The notes under the pieces: generated by a model
The model's input: the letters and a program-made list of their open reading frames with translations, nothing else
What the model was told of the DNA's origin: nothing
Database searches by the model: none
Source of the DNA: a virus
Strand: one strand, 5' to 3'
Length of the DNA: 64,000 nucleotides
Virus record (IMG/VR): IMGVR_UViG_3300044986_000731
Span: 1-64,000 of that record
Shown here: positions 38,413-46,800 of the stretch, piece by piece
Layout of the letters: the number at the start of each line of letters is the position of its first letter
How positions within the stretch are numbered: the first letter of the stretch is position 1
Made by a program: the position numbers and the translations under genes

Positions 38413-39512
38413 TTGGTTCGCGAATCGTCTCCGTGTGCTCCCGCCTCGCGAGGGCACCTCTCTCTGGGAAGACGCTCTCGGCGAGGCAGCGTGTCGTCGA
38501 CTCGCTCGGATGCGACGAGCGGCTGCCGCAATGGATCGCAGAGGAGGCCGAGAAGCGTGGATACTCGCTGTCAGACGACGCGATCTCTCGGATTATCGCC
38601 ATTGCCAGCCGCCGCCGAGGTGGTGGCTACTGGAAGTCGAAGCGGCAAGACCTCTCGGTCGTGATGTGCCACTACAACCCAGCAAGATGGGAGACGACTC
38701 CGAGACTGCTCTACGAGACATGCGAATCGGTCGTCGAGGCAGGCATCTCGCCTCTGGTCTTGCAGGTCACATTGCCCGGGCAGTCGCCCGCTGCCGTGCC
38801 TGATGGCGTTCAGAGCGTCTATTTCGAGAGCGATTCTGTGCTCTTCCTCAAAGAGAATCTCTGGAACATCGCCTACAGAATGACGACGACCCCGAAGGTA
38901 CTTTTCCTCGACGGGGACGTGCTCTTCACTCGCAGGGACTTGTTTGACGCTGTGAGCGAGAGCCTCGACGAGAAAGACGTGATCCAGCCGTATGCGATCG
39001 CAACGTGGCTCGATCGCGATGGCAAGATCGACCTCGTCCGCGAGCCTTCGGTTCAGGCAATCGAGCGTGGCGAGCAGCCGCTCCTCGGAAGGTACCACCC
39101 GGGCTTCGCGTGGGCGATGACTCGCGAGTTCTTCGATCGCTGCGGGGGGTTCTATGAGCGGCACCCGATGGGCGGCGGAGACGCTGCTTTCGTGTTCGCG
39201 ATGACTCCCGGCGTGCCGAAATTACCGAAGAGCGACTCGCACGCATTCGCAGAGACGCAGTCGTACAAGTCATATCGCGAGAAGATGCTCTCGCTGAAGC
39301 CGGCCGTCGGCTACATCGCAGGGACTGTGTATCACAAGTGGCACGGGACTCGCGAAAATAGAAAATACGAGGAGCGATACAAGTACATGCCGAGGATGGT
39401 CAACGGCGAGTATCCTCTCGCGAACCGCGAGGACGGGCTTCTCGTCTGGGAGTCGCGAGAGCACAGCGACCTCGCGTTTCGGTACTTCGTTGGACGTCAG
39501 GAGGACGGATGA
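38388..39512 (+). CDS. Glycosyltransferase with DGD motif (374 aa), GTG start
   Basis: GTG at 38388 lies seven bases behind GGAGGG; the frame extends a little upstream over the fibre gene. Residues 88-98 (L-S-V-V-M-C-H-Y-N-P-A) open the nucleotide-binding fold, V-L-F-L-D175-G-D177-V-L-F is the metal motif, and M-G-G-G-D-A-A-F-V-F near residue 268 is the catalytic-side motif of galactosyltransferase-like GT-A enzymes. The first 80 residues are an extra helical region. Following the fibre gene directly, it may glycosylate tail fibres or the host surface (inference). Confidence 0.85.
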   Translation: MLRPAQQLIGSRIVSVCSRLARAPLSGKTLSARQRVVDSLGCDERLPQWIAEEAEKRGYSLSDDAISRIIAIASRRRGGGYWKSKRQDLSVVMCHYNPARWETTPRLLYETCESVVEAGISPLVLQVTLPGQSPAAVPDGVQSVYFESDSVLFLKENLWNIAYRMTTTPKVLFLDGDVLFTRRDLFDAVSESLDEKDVIQPYAIATWLDRDGKIDLVREPSVQAIERGEQPLLGRYHPGFAWAMTREFFDRCGGFYERHPMGGGDAAFVFAMTPGVPKLPKSDSHAFAETQSYKSYREKMLSLKPAVGYIAGTVYHKWHGTRENRKYEERYKYMPRMVNGEYPLANREDGLLVWESREHSDLAFRYFVGRQEDG

Positions 39513-40060
39513 GCACGTACACGGCGGACTGGTTTTCGTACTCGATTCCTGTCTGGAAGAACGTCGTCGTCCCGAATCTGCGTCAGGGAGCCGGAAGAAA
39601 GTTTCTTGAACTTGGCTCATACGAGGGGCGATCGGCCGAGTGGCTGCTCGACAACGTCATGTCGCCGGGGGACGAACTGACGTGCGTTGATATCTGGAGA
39701 TCAGACGACGCTGAGAAAAGATTCGACGAAAACGTCGGCGACCGAGTCAAGAAAGTGAAGCGAGACGGAACGCAGGCACTGCTCTCTCTCGTGCAGATGG
39801 GCGAGAAGTTCGACTGCATCTATATCGACGGCGACCACAACGGCCGGGTCGTCCTCGAAAACGCCGTGATCGCGTGGATGCTGCTGCCAATTGGCGGAGT
39901 CATGGTGTTCGACGACTATCGCTATGCCGTGCCCATGCAGTACTCGATGGGTTCGATCGACACTCGGTTTGGGATCGATGCGTTCCTCGACTGCTACACG
40001 CTGAAAATTCGCGTGCTGCATAAGACCGCGCAGGTTGTCATCGTGAGGTGTGAGCAATGA
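39509..40060 (+). CDS. Class I SAM-dependent methyltransferase (183 aa)
   Basis: Motif I F-L-E-L-G-S-Y-E-G-R-S, motif II acid in L-T-C-V-D-I-W, D-C-I-Y-I-D-G-D-H (motif IV) and I-G-G-V-M-V-F-D-D-Y (motif V). The I-D-G-D-H and F-D-D motifs are those of the FkbM/macrocin-like or class I O-methyltransferase group. Start overlaps the previous stop; with the glycosyltransferase it forms a second GT-MT pair. Confidence 0.87.
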   Translation: MSTYTADWFSYSIPVWKNVVVPNLRQGAGRKFLELGSYEGRSAEWLLDNVMSPGDELTCVDIWRSDDAEKRFDENVGDRVKKVKRDGTQALLSLVQMGEKFDCIYIDGDHNGRVVLENAVIAWMLLPIGGVMVFDDYRYAVPMQYSMGSIDTRFGIDAFLDCYTLKIRVLHKTAQVVIVRCEQ

Positions 40061-40401
40061 TGAAAATGCTGCTGCTTCGCCCGTCGCAGGGTGTGCCGAA
40101 GGCACCTGACAGGATTCAGCCCATCACGGCGAGCGGGTGGTCTGGGCTTGCCGTGGAGTACGATCCTCTGACTGGTCCGGCGACGAGCGACGTGACGTTC
40201 ACCGTTGGGGTCGCCGGGACGTTTCGTCTTGCCGGGTACACGCAGACAGGGTGGACGGTCAGGAAGAACGGAACCGTGCTCCACTCCGAGGCTGATTCTT
40301 TCCCATACGGGACTGTCGCGGTCGCGGTCGGAGACCTGATCAGACTGACATCGTCGAGCGGCAACTTCGCAGCCGGCTACATCGAGGTCTGGATCGAGTG
40401 A
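40057..40401 (+). CDS. Small beta-rich protein of unknown function (114 aa)
   Basis: Start overlaps the previous stop. Residues 40-114 have a jelly-roll-like alternating pattern: V-T-F-T-V-G-V-A-G-T-F-R-L-A-G-Y, W-T-V-R-K-N-G-T-V-L-H-S and V-A-V-G-D-L-I-R-L-T-S-S-S-G, as in C1q/TNF-like or carbohydrate-binding virion decoration domains. Probably structural. Confidence 0.7.
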   Translation: MMKMLLLRPSQGVPKAPDRIQPITASGWSGLAVEYDPLTGPATSDVTFTVGVAGTFRLAGYTQTGWTVRKNGTVLHSEADSFPYGTVAVAVGDLIRLTSSSGNFAAGYIEVWIE

Positions 40402-40718
40402 TGCCGAAGAGACTCGAATTCCATCGCGCGAAGAAACCCCGCTACCGCGAAGGACGCCCCTCGTCGTTCGCCCGGGGCTATGGAGGCCCCGAGTGGTCGA
40501 GCCTCCGCCGGCAGGTGCTCATCAGGGACGCATGGCAATGCAGGCAGTGTGGGAAGATTTGCGAAGATGGGGGAGATGCACAGGTTGACCACATTTTGGC
40601 AAAACGGGCAGGTGGGGCAGACTCGCTAGACAACCTCCAGACGCTGTGCAGGCGGTGCCACGGAAAGAAGACGAAATGCGATCTGAGGGGCCTAGCAGGC
40701 CCTGAGAAGGCCACTTAG
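40401..40718 (+). CDS. HNH endonuclease beside the terminase (105 aa)
   Basis: C47-x2-C50 ... V-D63-H64-I-L, D-N78-L-Q-T-L-C83-R-R-C86-H87-G-K-K: the complete HNH signature of the small phage enzymes that assist terminase in cos-type packaging (HK97 gp74-like). It is encoded just before the non-coding region and the terminase genes. The placement supports a cos mechanism but does not prove it. Confidence 0.92.
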   Translation: MPKRLEFHRAKKPRYREGRPSSFARGYGGPEWSSLRRQVLIRDAWQCRQCGKICEDGGDAQVDHILAKRAGGADSLDNLQTLCRRCHGKKTKCDLRGLAGPEKAT

Positions 40719-40768
40719 GGTCTGGTGGCTATCCTGACACCCCTGAGACCATCGGGCTTTATAGGCCC

Positions 40769-41100
40769 GGGACCAGCCCTCTCTCGTTTTTCGAGAACCT
40801 CTGGTCCCCTCTAAGTCCCTGTCAGCATTGGACTTACGACGACTGGGACCAAAAAATCGATTTTTTCGGGCGCGTACGCACACGGAAAAAAGTCGTGGTC
40901 CCTTGGTCCCCGGTCCCAGCAGCGCGTAAGTGCTTGATTTACAAGGACTTAGGTGGGGACCACCCAAAAAAGTTGACTGGTCCCTTTCATAAGGATGACA
41001 GATATCTTCCATAAGTGATTCTGGGGTCTGGAATCGAGGTCAGGAGGGGGTCGTTTTCGCGTGTGCACACGCACGCGAGCGCGAGACTTCGCGTGGTCCC
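40769..41100 (+). repeat. Nine GGGACC/GGTCCC elements
   Basis: GGGACC at 40769, 40845 and 40956; GGTCCC at 40803, 40897, 40905, 40912, 40979 and 41095. Several pair as hairpins: 40769-40776 (GGGACCAG) with 40801-40808 (CTGGTCCC); GGGACCA at 40956 with TGGTCCC at 40978. Between the first pair is a second hairpin, TCTCG-TTTTT-CGAGA. Such density in about 330 bases cannot be explained by composition alone. Confidence 0.88.
40851..40866 (+). repeat. 16-bp perfect AT palindrome AAAAAATCGATTTTTT
   Basis: A bent, easily melted A/T palindrome in a GC-rich context, directly after a GGGACC element. A second perfect palindrome of opposite character, GCGTGTGCACACGC, lies at 41059-41072. Candidates for protein binding or strand opening. 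Confidence 0.85.
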
Positions 41101-41261
41101 TCTCACGAATCCTCTGTTTTTCCCGGGAAATACAAATCGCTTAGTACGCGGGCGTGATCACATACACACACACGCGCGCCTGCGAGGGGGTGGAGGAGGC
41201 AGGAGCGCGGGCAGGAGGCAGGCACCTGAGTGATCGCAGGGTCTCCTGTGATCGCGCGGCA

Positions 41262-41304
41262 GCGCGGCAGGAACAAAATCTTCCTGCCGCGCTTCCTGCC
41301 GCGC
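41262..41304 (+). repeat. 12-bp perfect hairpin GCGCGGCAGGAA / TTCCTGCCGCGC plus extra copy
   Basis: Left arm 41262-41273, loop CAAAATC, right arm 41281-41292, and a second copy of the right arm at 41293-41304, so alternative hairpins can form. Related GCGCGGCAG and CTGCCGCGC elements recur near 41345 and 41403, on both sides of T-rich tracts. Confidence 0.85.
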
Positions 41305-41502
41305 ATAAAACCCCGGAAAATGCGACACTTTCTCACGCGCGCGGCAGCGCGGCAGCAAAAACCAGATTTTTTCTTCGCGCGTGTCGCGAATTTTTTTCTT
41401 CCTGCCGCGCCTCGCCCAGACACACAAAGCATCACGCGAGAAGCGATCGCGAAGGCGAGGCGACCTCGCAGAGCCTTTAGGTTTCGCGCGATCAAACTCA
41501 CT

Positions 41503-41622
41503 CGTTTGCAGAACCTCCAAGGTTTTGCAAAGCCCTCGCGAGTCTCGTTTGCAGAACCTCCAAGGTTTTGCAAAACCTCGCGTTTGCAGAACCTCCAAGG
41601 TTTTGCAAAGCCCTCGCGAGTC
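41503..41622 (+). repeat. Three iteron-like 27-bp palindromes
   Basis: Copies start near 41505, 41548 and 41583. Each reads TTTGCAGAACCT, CCA, AGGTTTTGCAAA: the two arms are inverted repeats with one mismatch. Copies 1 and 3 are followed by GCCCTCGCGAGTC, itself containing CTCGCGAG. The copies are 43 and 35 bases apart. Layout is that of iterons or of a terminase/replication initiator binding array, about 150 bases before the small terminase start. Confidence 0.92.
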
Positions 41623-41775
41623 GCGAACTTTACGTGCGAAAGCCCTCTCGCGAGAATGAATGAGCGGGCCTACTCCCGGGGAGTGTCGCGTTTGTGCGCG
41701 AACGCAAACGCAAGCCCGAGCGTGCGTCGTTCCGTGAGCGCCCGCAGAATTTTGGACCGGGGTTTTCCGGCAAAA

Positions 41776-42240
41776 ATGGGCAGAACTCCCGCCCCGACCT
41801 CGCTCAAGGTTCTCCGGGGCAATCCGGGTCAGCGACCGCTGAACGCCGAGGAGCCAATTCCGCCCCCGGCCGACCCGAACCCACCCTCGAACCTCGCCGG
41901 CGTCGCTCTTGAGAAGTGGGACGAGATGGTCGACCTGCTCTCGAAGATGGGCGTGTTCACTGCCGCCGATCGGCAGCCGCTCCAGCGGTACTGCCTCATG
42001 TACGAGCAGTGGCTCGCGCTCGAAGCGCACTGCCGTGAGCATGGTTGGACTCAGGTGACGCAGTCTGGCTACAGCCAGATCACCGCCGAGGCCACGCTCA
42101 TCAAATCTCTTCGGGCCGACATGCTCGCGATCGAGCGACAGTTCGGCATGACACCCGCCGCACGTTCCTCGATCAAGGCTCCCGGTGCCTCTGCCCCCGA
42201 AAATCCTCTTGCCGCGTATATCTCGCGACGAGGCGGTTGA
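41776..42240 (+). CDS. terS: Terminase small subunit, P27 family (154 aa)
   Basis: ATG at 41776; the open frame upstream is non-coding sequence. Family pattern: K-V-L-R-G-N-P-G-Q-R-P-L-N-A-E-E-P, W-D-E-M-V-D-L-L-S-K-M-G-V-F-T-A-A-D, L-Q-R-Y-C-L-M-Y-E-Q-W, E-H-G-W-T, and Q-F-G-M-T-P-A-A-R-S. It recognises the packaging site on phage DNA and regulates the large subunit. The site just upstream is weak (GGTTTTCCGGCAAAA). Confidence 0.93.
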   Translation: MGRTPAPTSLKVLRGNPGQRPLNAEEPIPPPADPNPPSNLAGVALEKWDEMVDLLSKMGVFTAADRQPLQRYCLMYEQWLALEAHCREHGWTQVTQSGYSQITAEATLIKSLRADMLAIERQFGMTPAARSSIKAPGASAPENPLAAYISRRGG

Positions 42241-43804
42241 ACAAGGCGAGCCGTTCTACTTCGACGAGGACAAGGCCGCACACGCGGTCGGGTTCTTCGA
42301 GAAGTTCTTGATCCACTCGAAGGGTCGCTTCGCCGGCAAGCCCTTCACGCTCTTGCCGTGGCAGAGGCACGACGTCATCGAGGAACTCTTCGGCTGGATG
42401 AGGGTCGACAACGACCGGAGGAAGTACAGGGTCGGGTACATCGAGGTTCCCAAAAAAAACGGAAAATCGACCCTCCTCTCCGGCATTGGACTCTACATGC
42501 TGATTGCTGACGGCGAGCCGTCGGCCGAGTGCTTCGGGGCGGCGAATTCCCGCGATCAGGCTGGCATCGTCTACAAGCAGATGAAAGAGTTGGTGCAGGC
42601 CAGCCCCTACCTCTCGTCGATGCTGGAGATCGTCGACTCTCGCAAGACCATCGCGTGCGTCCCGACGAACTCTTTCTGGCGTGTGATCTCGTCTGACGCC
42701 GGCCGTCAGGAAGGTCTGAATATTCACTCGCTCTGTTATGACGAAATCCATCAGAGCCGCGACCGGGCGCTATGGGATGCGGTTCGCTACGGTTCTATCT
42801 CCAGAGATCAGGGCCTCGTTCTGGCGATTACCACGGCCGGCGTCGACCGGGACTCGATCGGCTACGAGTTGCACTCGCAGGCGATCAAGGTCATGGAAGA
42901 CCCCTCGTACGATCACCAGTTCTTCGCCTACGTGCGTGCTGCGTCTCAGGACGACGACTACCGCAGCCCGGCCGTCTGGAAGGCCGCAAATCCTTCGTTC
43001 GGCGTCACGATGGACGAGGAGACGTTCAAGGCAGACGTGCTCGAAGCCGAGAGGTCCGGCGGCTCGAAACTCGCCGGCTTCCTGCGATACAGGCTCAATA
43101 TCTGGGTGCACGGCGAGAACAAGTTCGTGAACCTGACCCAGTGGGACAAGTGCAAGGGCCGGTCCGGCCACCTCGACAAGTCCCGTGTCTGGTACTGCGG
43201 ACTCGACCTCGCTCAGACGTGGGACGTGAACGCATTCGTCGCCGTCTCGAAGGCTCACGACGACGTCTACGACTGCCTGTTCAAGTTCTGGATTCCAGCC
43301 GATAACGCTCATCAACGCCGCGAGGAAGTGCCGTACGTGCTCTGGGCGAAAGACGAGTCGACCGGACTCGTGATGACGCCCGGGGACACCTGCGACTACG
43401 AATTCATCAAGCGAGACATACTCGCGTTCGCCAAGGAGCGTCAGGTCGCGAAGGTTCTCTGCGACCCGCACAACGCCCACTACCTCACGCAACAACTTCA
43501 GGCCGAGGGCCTGACAGTGCTAGGCTTTTCACAGTCGTTCGCCTCGATGAACTCGTCGACGCGAATGCTGGAGACATTGATCAGTCAAGGTCGTCTGAGG
43601 ACTCAGGACAACCCTGTCATCAACTGGATGGCCGGCAATGCGGTGACGAAGACCTCGGCCGAGGGGTACATCAAGATCGTGAAGCCCGCATCTACCAGCC
43701 CGGCGAGAGTCGACGGAATGGTCGCGCTCGTGATGGCACTCGCTGGCGCCAGTGACGCCGAGGCTGCCGCCAAGACTCCAGAGCCGGAGATTCTCGTCCT
43801 ATGA
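42185..43804 (+). CDS. terL: Terminase large subunit (539 aa), GTG start
   Basis: GTG start, 56-base overlap with terS. ATPase: Walker A V-P-K-K-N-G-K94-S (88-95), Walker B C-Y-D186-E187-I-H. Nuclease (RNase H-like): G-L-D341-L-A-Q-T-W-D347, D-P-H-N-A-H, and the C-terminal V-D-G-M-V-A-L-V-M-A. Matches the HK97/Terminase_1 group. Cuts concatemeric DNA and drives it through the portal. Length is normal. Confidence 0.96.
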   Translation: MPLPPKILLPRISRDEAVEQGEPFYFDEDKAAHAVGFFEKFLIHSKGRFAGKPFTLLPWQRHDVIEELFGWMRVDNDRRKYRVGYIEVPKKNGKSTLLSGIGLYMLIADGEPSAECFGAANSRDQAGIVYKQMKELVQASPYLSSMLEIVDSRKTIACVPTNSFWRVISSDAGRQEGLNIHSLCYDEIHQSRDRALWDAVRYGSISRDQGLVLAITTAGVDRDSIGYELHSQAIKVMEDPSYDHQFFAYVRAASQDDDYRSPAVWKAANPSFGVTMDEETFKADVLEAERSGGSKLAGFLRYRLNIWVHGENKFVNLTQWDKCKGRSGHLDKSRVWYCGLDLAQTWDVNAFVAVSKAHDDVYDCLFKFWIPADNAHQRREEVPYVLWAKDESTGLVMTPGDTCDYEFIKRDILAFAKERQVAKVLCDPHNAHYLTQQLQAEGLTVLGFSQSFASMNSSTRMLETLISQGRLRTQDNPVINWMAGNAVTKTSAEGYIKIVKPASTSPARVDGMVALVMALAGASDAEAAAKTPEPEILVL

Positions 43805-46800
43805 GCGAAGAGCGAGTTCTCTCTGACGTAGTCTGGACACCGGAACGCGGCTCTGCCGACCAGCCCGAAGTGCGGTCGATGTATTGGAACAACCTGCTCT
43901 TCGGCGACGACGGCTTCAACGGCCGGACCCAGACATCTGCGGATATCAGGATCACGCCCGACACGGCCCTTCAGAGCACTGTCGTGCTCGCTGCGTGTCG
44001 CATCCTCGCCGAGTCGATCGCGAGCATGCCTCTCCACGTCTACCGCAGGACGAAGGACGGCTACCGCGAGATCGCGAGCGACGTGCCGCTCTACAAGGTT
44101 CTCTCGTTTGCGCCCAACGAGTGGCAGACGAAGTTCGAGTTCTTCGAGCAGATGGTGATGAACCTCACCCTGTGGGGTAACTCATACAGCCGCATTCGCT
44201 CGGGCAGGTACGGAGCCGTCTCGGCTCTCGACAACTTCCACCCGTCGAACATGGAAGTTGAGCGTCTTGAGAACGGCCGACTGCGGTACTCGTACATGAA
44301 CCCTGAGACCGGGCGAGTCGAGAGGTACTCGCAAGACGACATCATGCACGTCCGGTGGACGCCCGAGCCGAACGGCATCAAGGGCATGGTGCCTGTCGAG
44401 ATCGCGAGAGAAGCGATCGCGCTGGCTCGTGCGTGCGAGATTCACGCCGGCCGGTTCTGGGCGAACTCAGCACGCCCGGGGATCGTGCTCCAGACGGACA
44501 GTTCTCTCTCGCCGGAGGCTGCCGAGAGGCTCCGCGACAACTGGGAGCGGATTCATAGGGGAGTCGATCGAGCGAGCCGCACAGCGATCCTCACGAATGG
44601 ACTCCGCGTCGAGCAGGTCGGATTCAACGCCGAGCAGTCCCAGTACGAGTCGACACGCCGCTTTCAGAGTGAGGAGATCGCGAGAGTCTACAGGTTGCCG
44701 CTCTCGCTCATTCAGGGCCAGTCCTCCGGAAGCATCGAGGAGAACGGTCAAGAGTTCGTCACCTACACGCTCGTGCCGTGGCTCCGACGCATCGAGTCGG
44801 CCATCTCGCGAAGCCTGATCTACAACGACGACGTGTTCTTCGCGGAGTTCGACACGAAGGGCCTGATGCGGGGCAACTCAAACGCCCGCGCGGGCTTCTA
44901 TTCGACGATGATCAACCTCGGCTTGATGACTCACAACGAATGCCGTCGCGCCGAGAACCTTCCACCCATCGGAGAGATCGGCGACCACCACCTCGTCGCG
45001 ATGAATCTCCAGCCGCTCGAAGCGGCGACGAAGCCGAAGGAGCCGCCGCCGGGGATGCCGGGGATGCCGGGGCCACCGCCGGAGGCTGCCGGAGGCGTGC
45101 CGAGCCTGCCCGGGGTCAAGACTGGCAAGACTCCGACCGAGTCCGAGCAGGGCGAGGCCTCCGAGAAGAAGCCGGACGAGCCGCTCGTCGAGTACGCCGA
45201 GGGCAAGTTCGGCCGGGTCAAGCACGTCATGGAGGAAGGCACGCTCGACCTGAAGTCCGGCGAGAAGATCGAGGTCGAGCCGGGCAAGCCCGTGGCTCTC
45301 GTCGTCGACGAGGAGACCGGAGAAGAGGTCGGCGTCGAGGCGTCAAAACTCAAGCCAGTCGAGGAGAAGCCGGCCGTCGAGGAGAAGCGAGGCCTCACGC
45401 CACAGAGCGAGGCCCTGTACAAGTCGCAGGAAGAGATCGCGAGGAAGCACGGTCGGTGGAAGCAGGCCGACGCACACTACGTGCCACGCTCGCCGTTTGC
45501 CACCAAGGGCATGGTGTGCCGCAACTGCGTCTACTACGAGGACGGCGGCGCGTGCGAGATCGTCAAGGGTGGCATCAACCCGGACGGCATCTGCAAACTC
45601 TGGGTGATCCCGAGCGAGAAACTCGTCGAGACGCGATCGCCGGAGGAGGAGGCCCGCTCCGCCGACTGCGGTCGAGACGAGGGCGGCAGGTTCGGCTCTG
45701 GAAACAAATGCCAAGAGGACGGCAGCGGAGGTGGAGGCTCCGGGGGAGGAATGTCGTCGCCGGCCGGCGGCGAGCCAGACAAGGTGTACGGGAGCGTATC
45801 CCCGGACGTGAAACTTCCGCCGCCTGTCCGCACGATCGACGCCGAGGCGTTGCTCGAACAAATCTCGAAGAACCCGAACGGATTCACGCTCGACCCGTAC
45901 TCGGCTGAGTCTCCGTCCGACGGAATCATGGTGAGCGAGTTCAAAAACGACTCGCGTCGCTCGGTGAAACTCAGTGCCAAGGACATCGTCACTAAGGAAG
46001 GGCGAGACTCGTTCGCAAACTGGCTGAAGTCAAACTCGGACGTGCTTCAGGGCTTCGAGGGCGAGCGGTTCGTCGGAGGGTGGAGAGCGGGCGACGACTT
46101 CTACATCGACATCAGCACTCGGTTCTCGCCGGAAGAGGCGGAGCGAGCACTGGAGGTCGGACGCGACTCGGGCCAGTTGGCTGTGTTCAACTTGGGCACG
46201 CTCAAGGAAACGTGGGTGCAGTACGACTCGGGCGACGACAGGAAGCCTCCTGAGTGGGACCGGGCGTTCGCACGCGCGAGGAAGGACGCTCAGGTCGATC
46301 AGGTCTACGGCGACGCTCCCGATCTTCAGGATGAGGACATCGCTGCCGACCTCTCGAAGCACGGCAAAAAGACCGTTCGGGCGTATAATCTCGCCGAGGA
46401 GACAGAGAATGGAACAGCCGCAGCGGTTCGACGTGCCGGCGAAGAAGAAGAGCCTGTTGGAGACGTACCGCGCGATGCGGACGTACTTCGAGAAGGTCGC
46501 GGAGAGCCAAGGCAAGACTCTCGATCCGTCGTGGTACGAGGACGGGCCGGACCAGATGCCGCAACTGTACGAGGATCAGACGCCGCAAGACGGCTGATCG
46601 AGAACGCCGAGGCCGCATACCGAGCGGCGTTCGGCAGCACGCCCTTCCCTCGCGTGGAGTTCCGCGACATCGGCGACGCATACGCCTACTACTCGCCAGA
46701 AGACGACACGCTCTACGTGTCACCTGACGCAGGCGAGCCAGACGACTCAGACGGCTGGACGTCGAGCGGCAACCCCCTGCTCCACGAGGCATGCCACCGC

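Larger units (their letters stand above)
40719..41775 (+). other. 1.06-kb non-coding region upstream of the terminase genes, dense in inverted repeats
   Basis: No reading frame here has the codon bias of its neighbours or a credible start; the long frame from 41230 into the terminase gene is out of character before 41776. The region contains nine GGGACC/GGTCCC elements (40769-41100), perfect palindromes at 40851-40866 and 41059-41072, GCGCGGCAGG hairpins (41262-41304 and relatives up to 41411), and three near-identical 27-base palindromes (41503-41622). Position between the HNH nuclease and the small terminase suggests the packaging start (cos or pac), an origin of replication, or both. Confidence 0.85.

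Noticed and set aside
41503-41622. CRISPR array
   Set aside because: Only three repeats, spacers of 8-16 bases that themselves repeat, and no cas genes.
41230-41775. Upstream extension of the small terminase frame by 182 codons
   Set aside because: Translation of the repeat-rich non-coding region gives repeated L-Q-N-L-Q-G-F-A-K-P strings from the iterons; family members begin at the 41776 ATG.
46384-46389. TATAAT box inside the portal gene, upstream of the nested 62-residue gene
   Set aside because: Perfect -10 hexamer but the best -35 at 17 bases (ACGGCA) matches at only three positions; it also encodes A-Y-N-L in a conserved-looking stretch.
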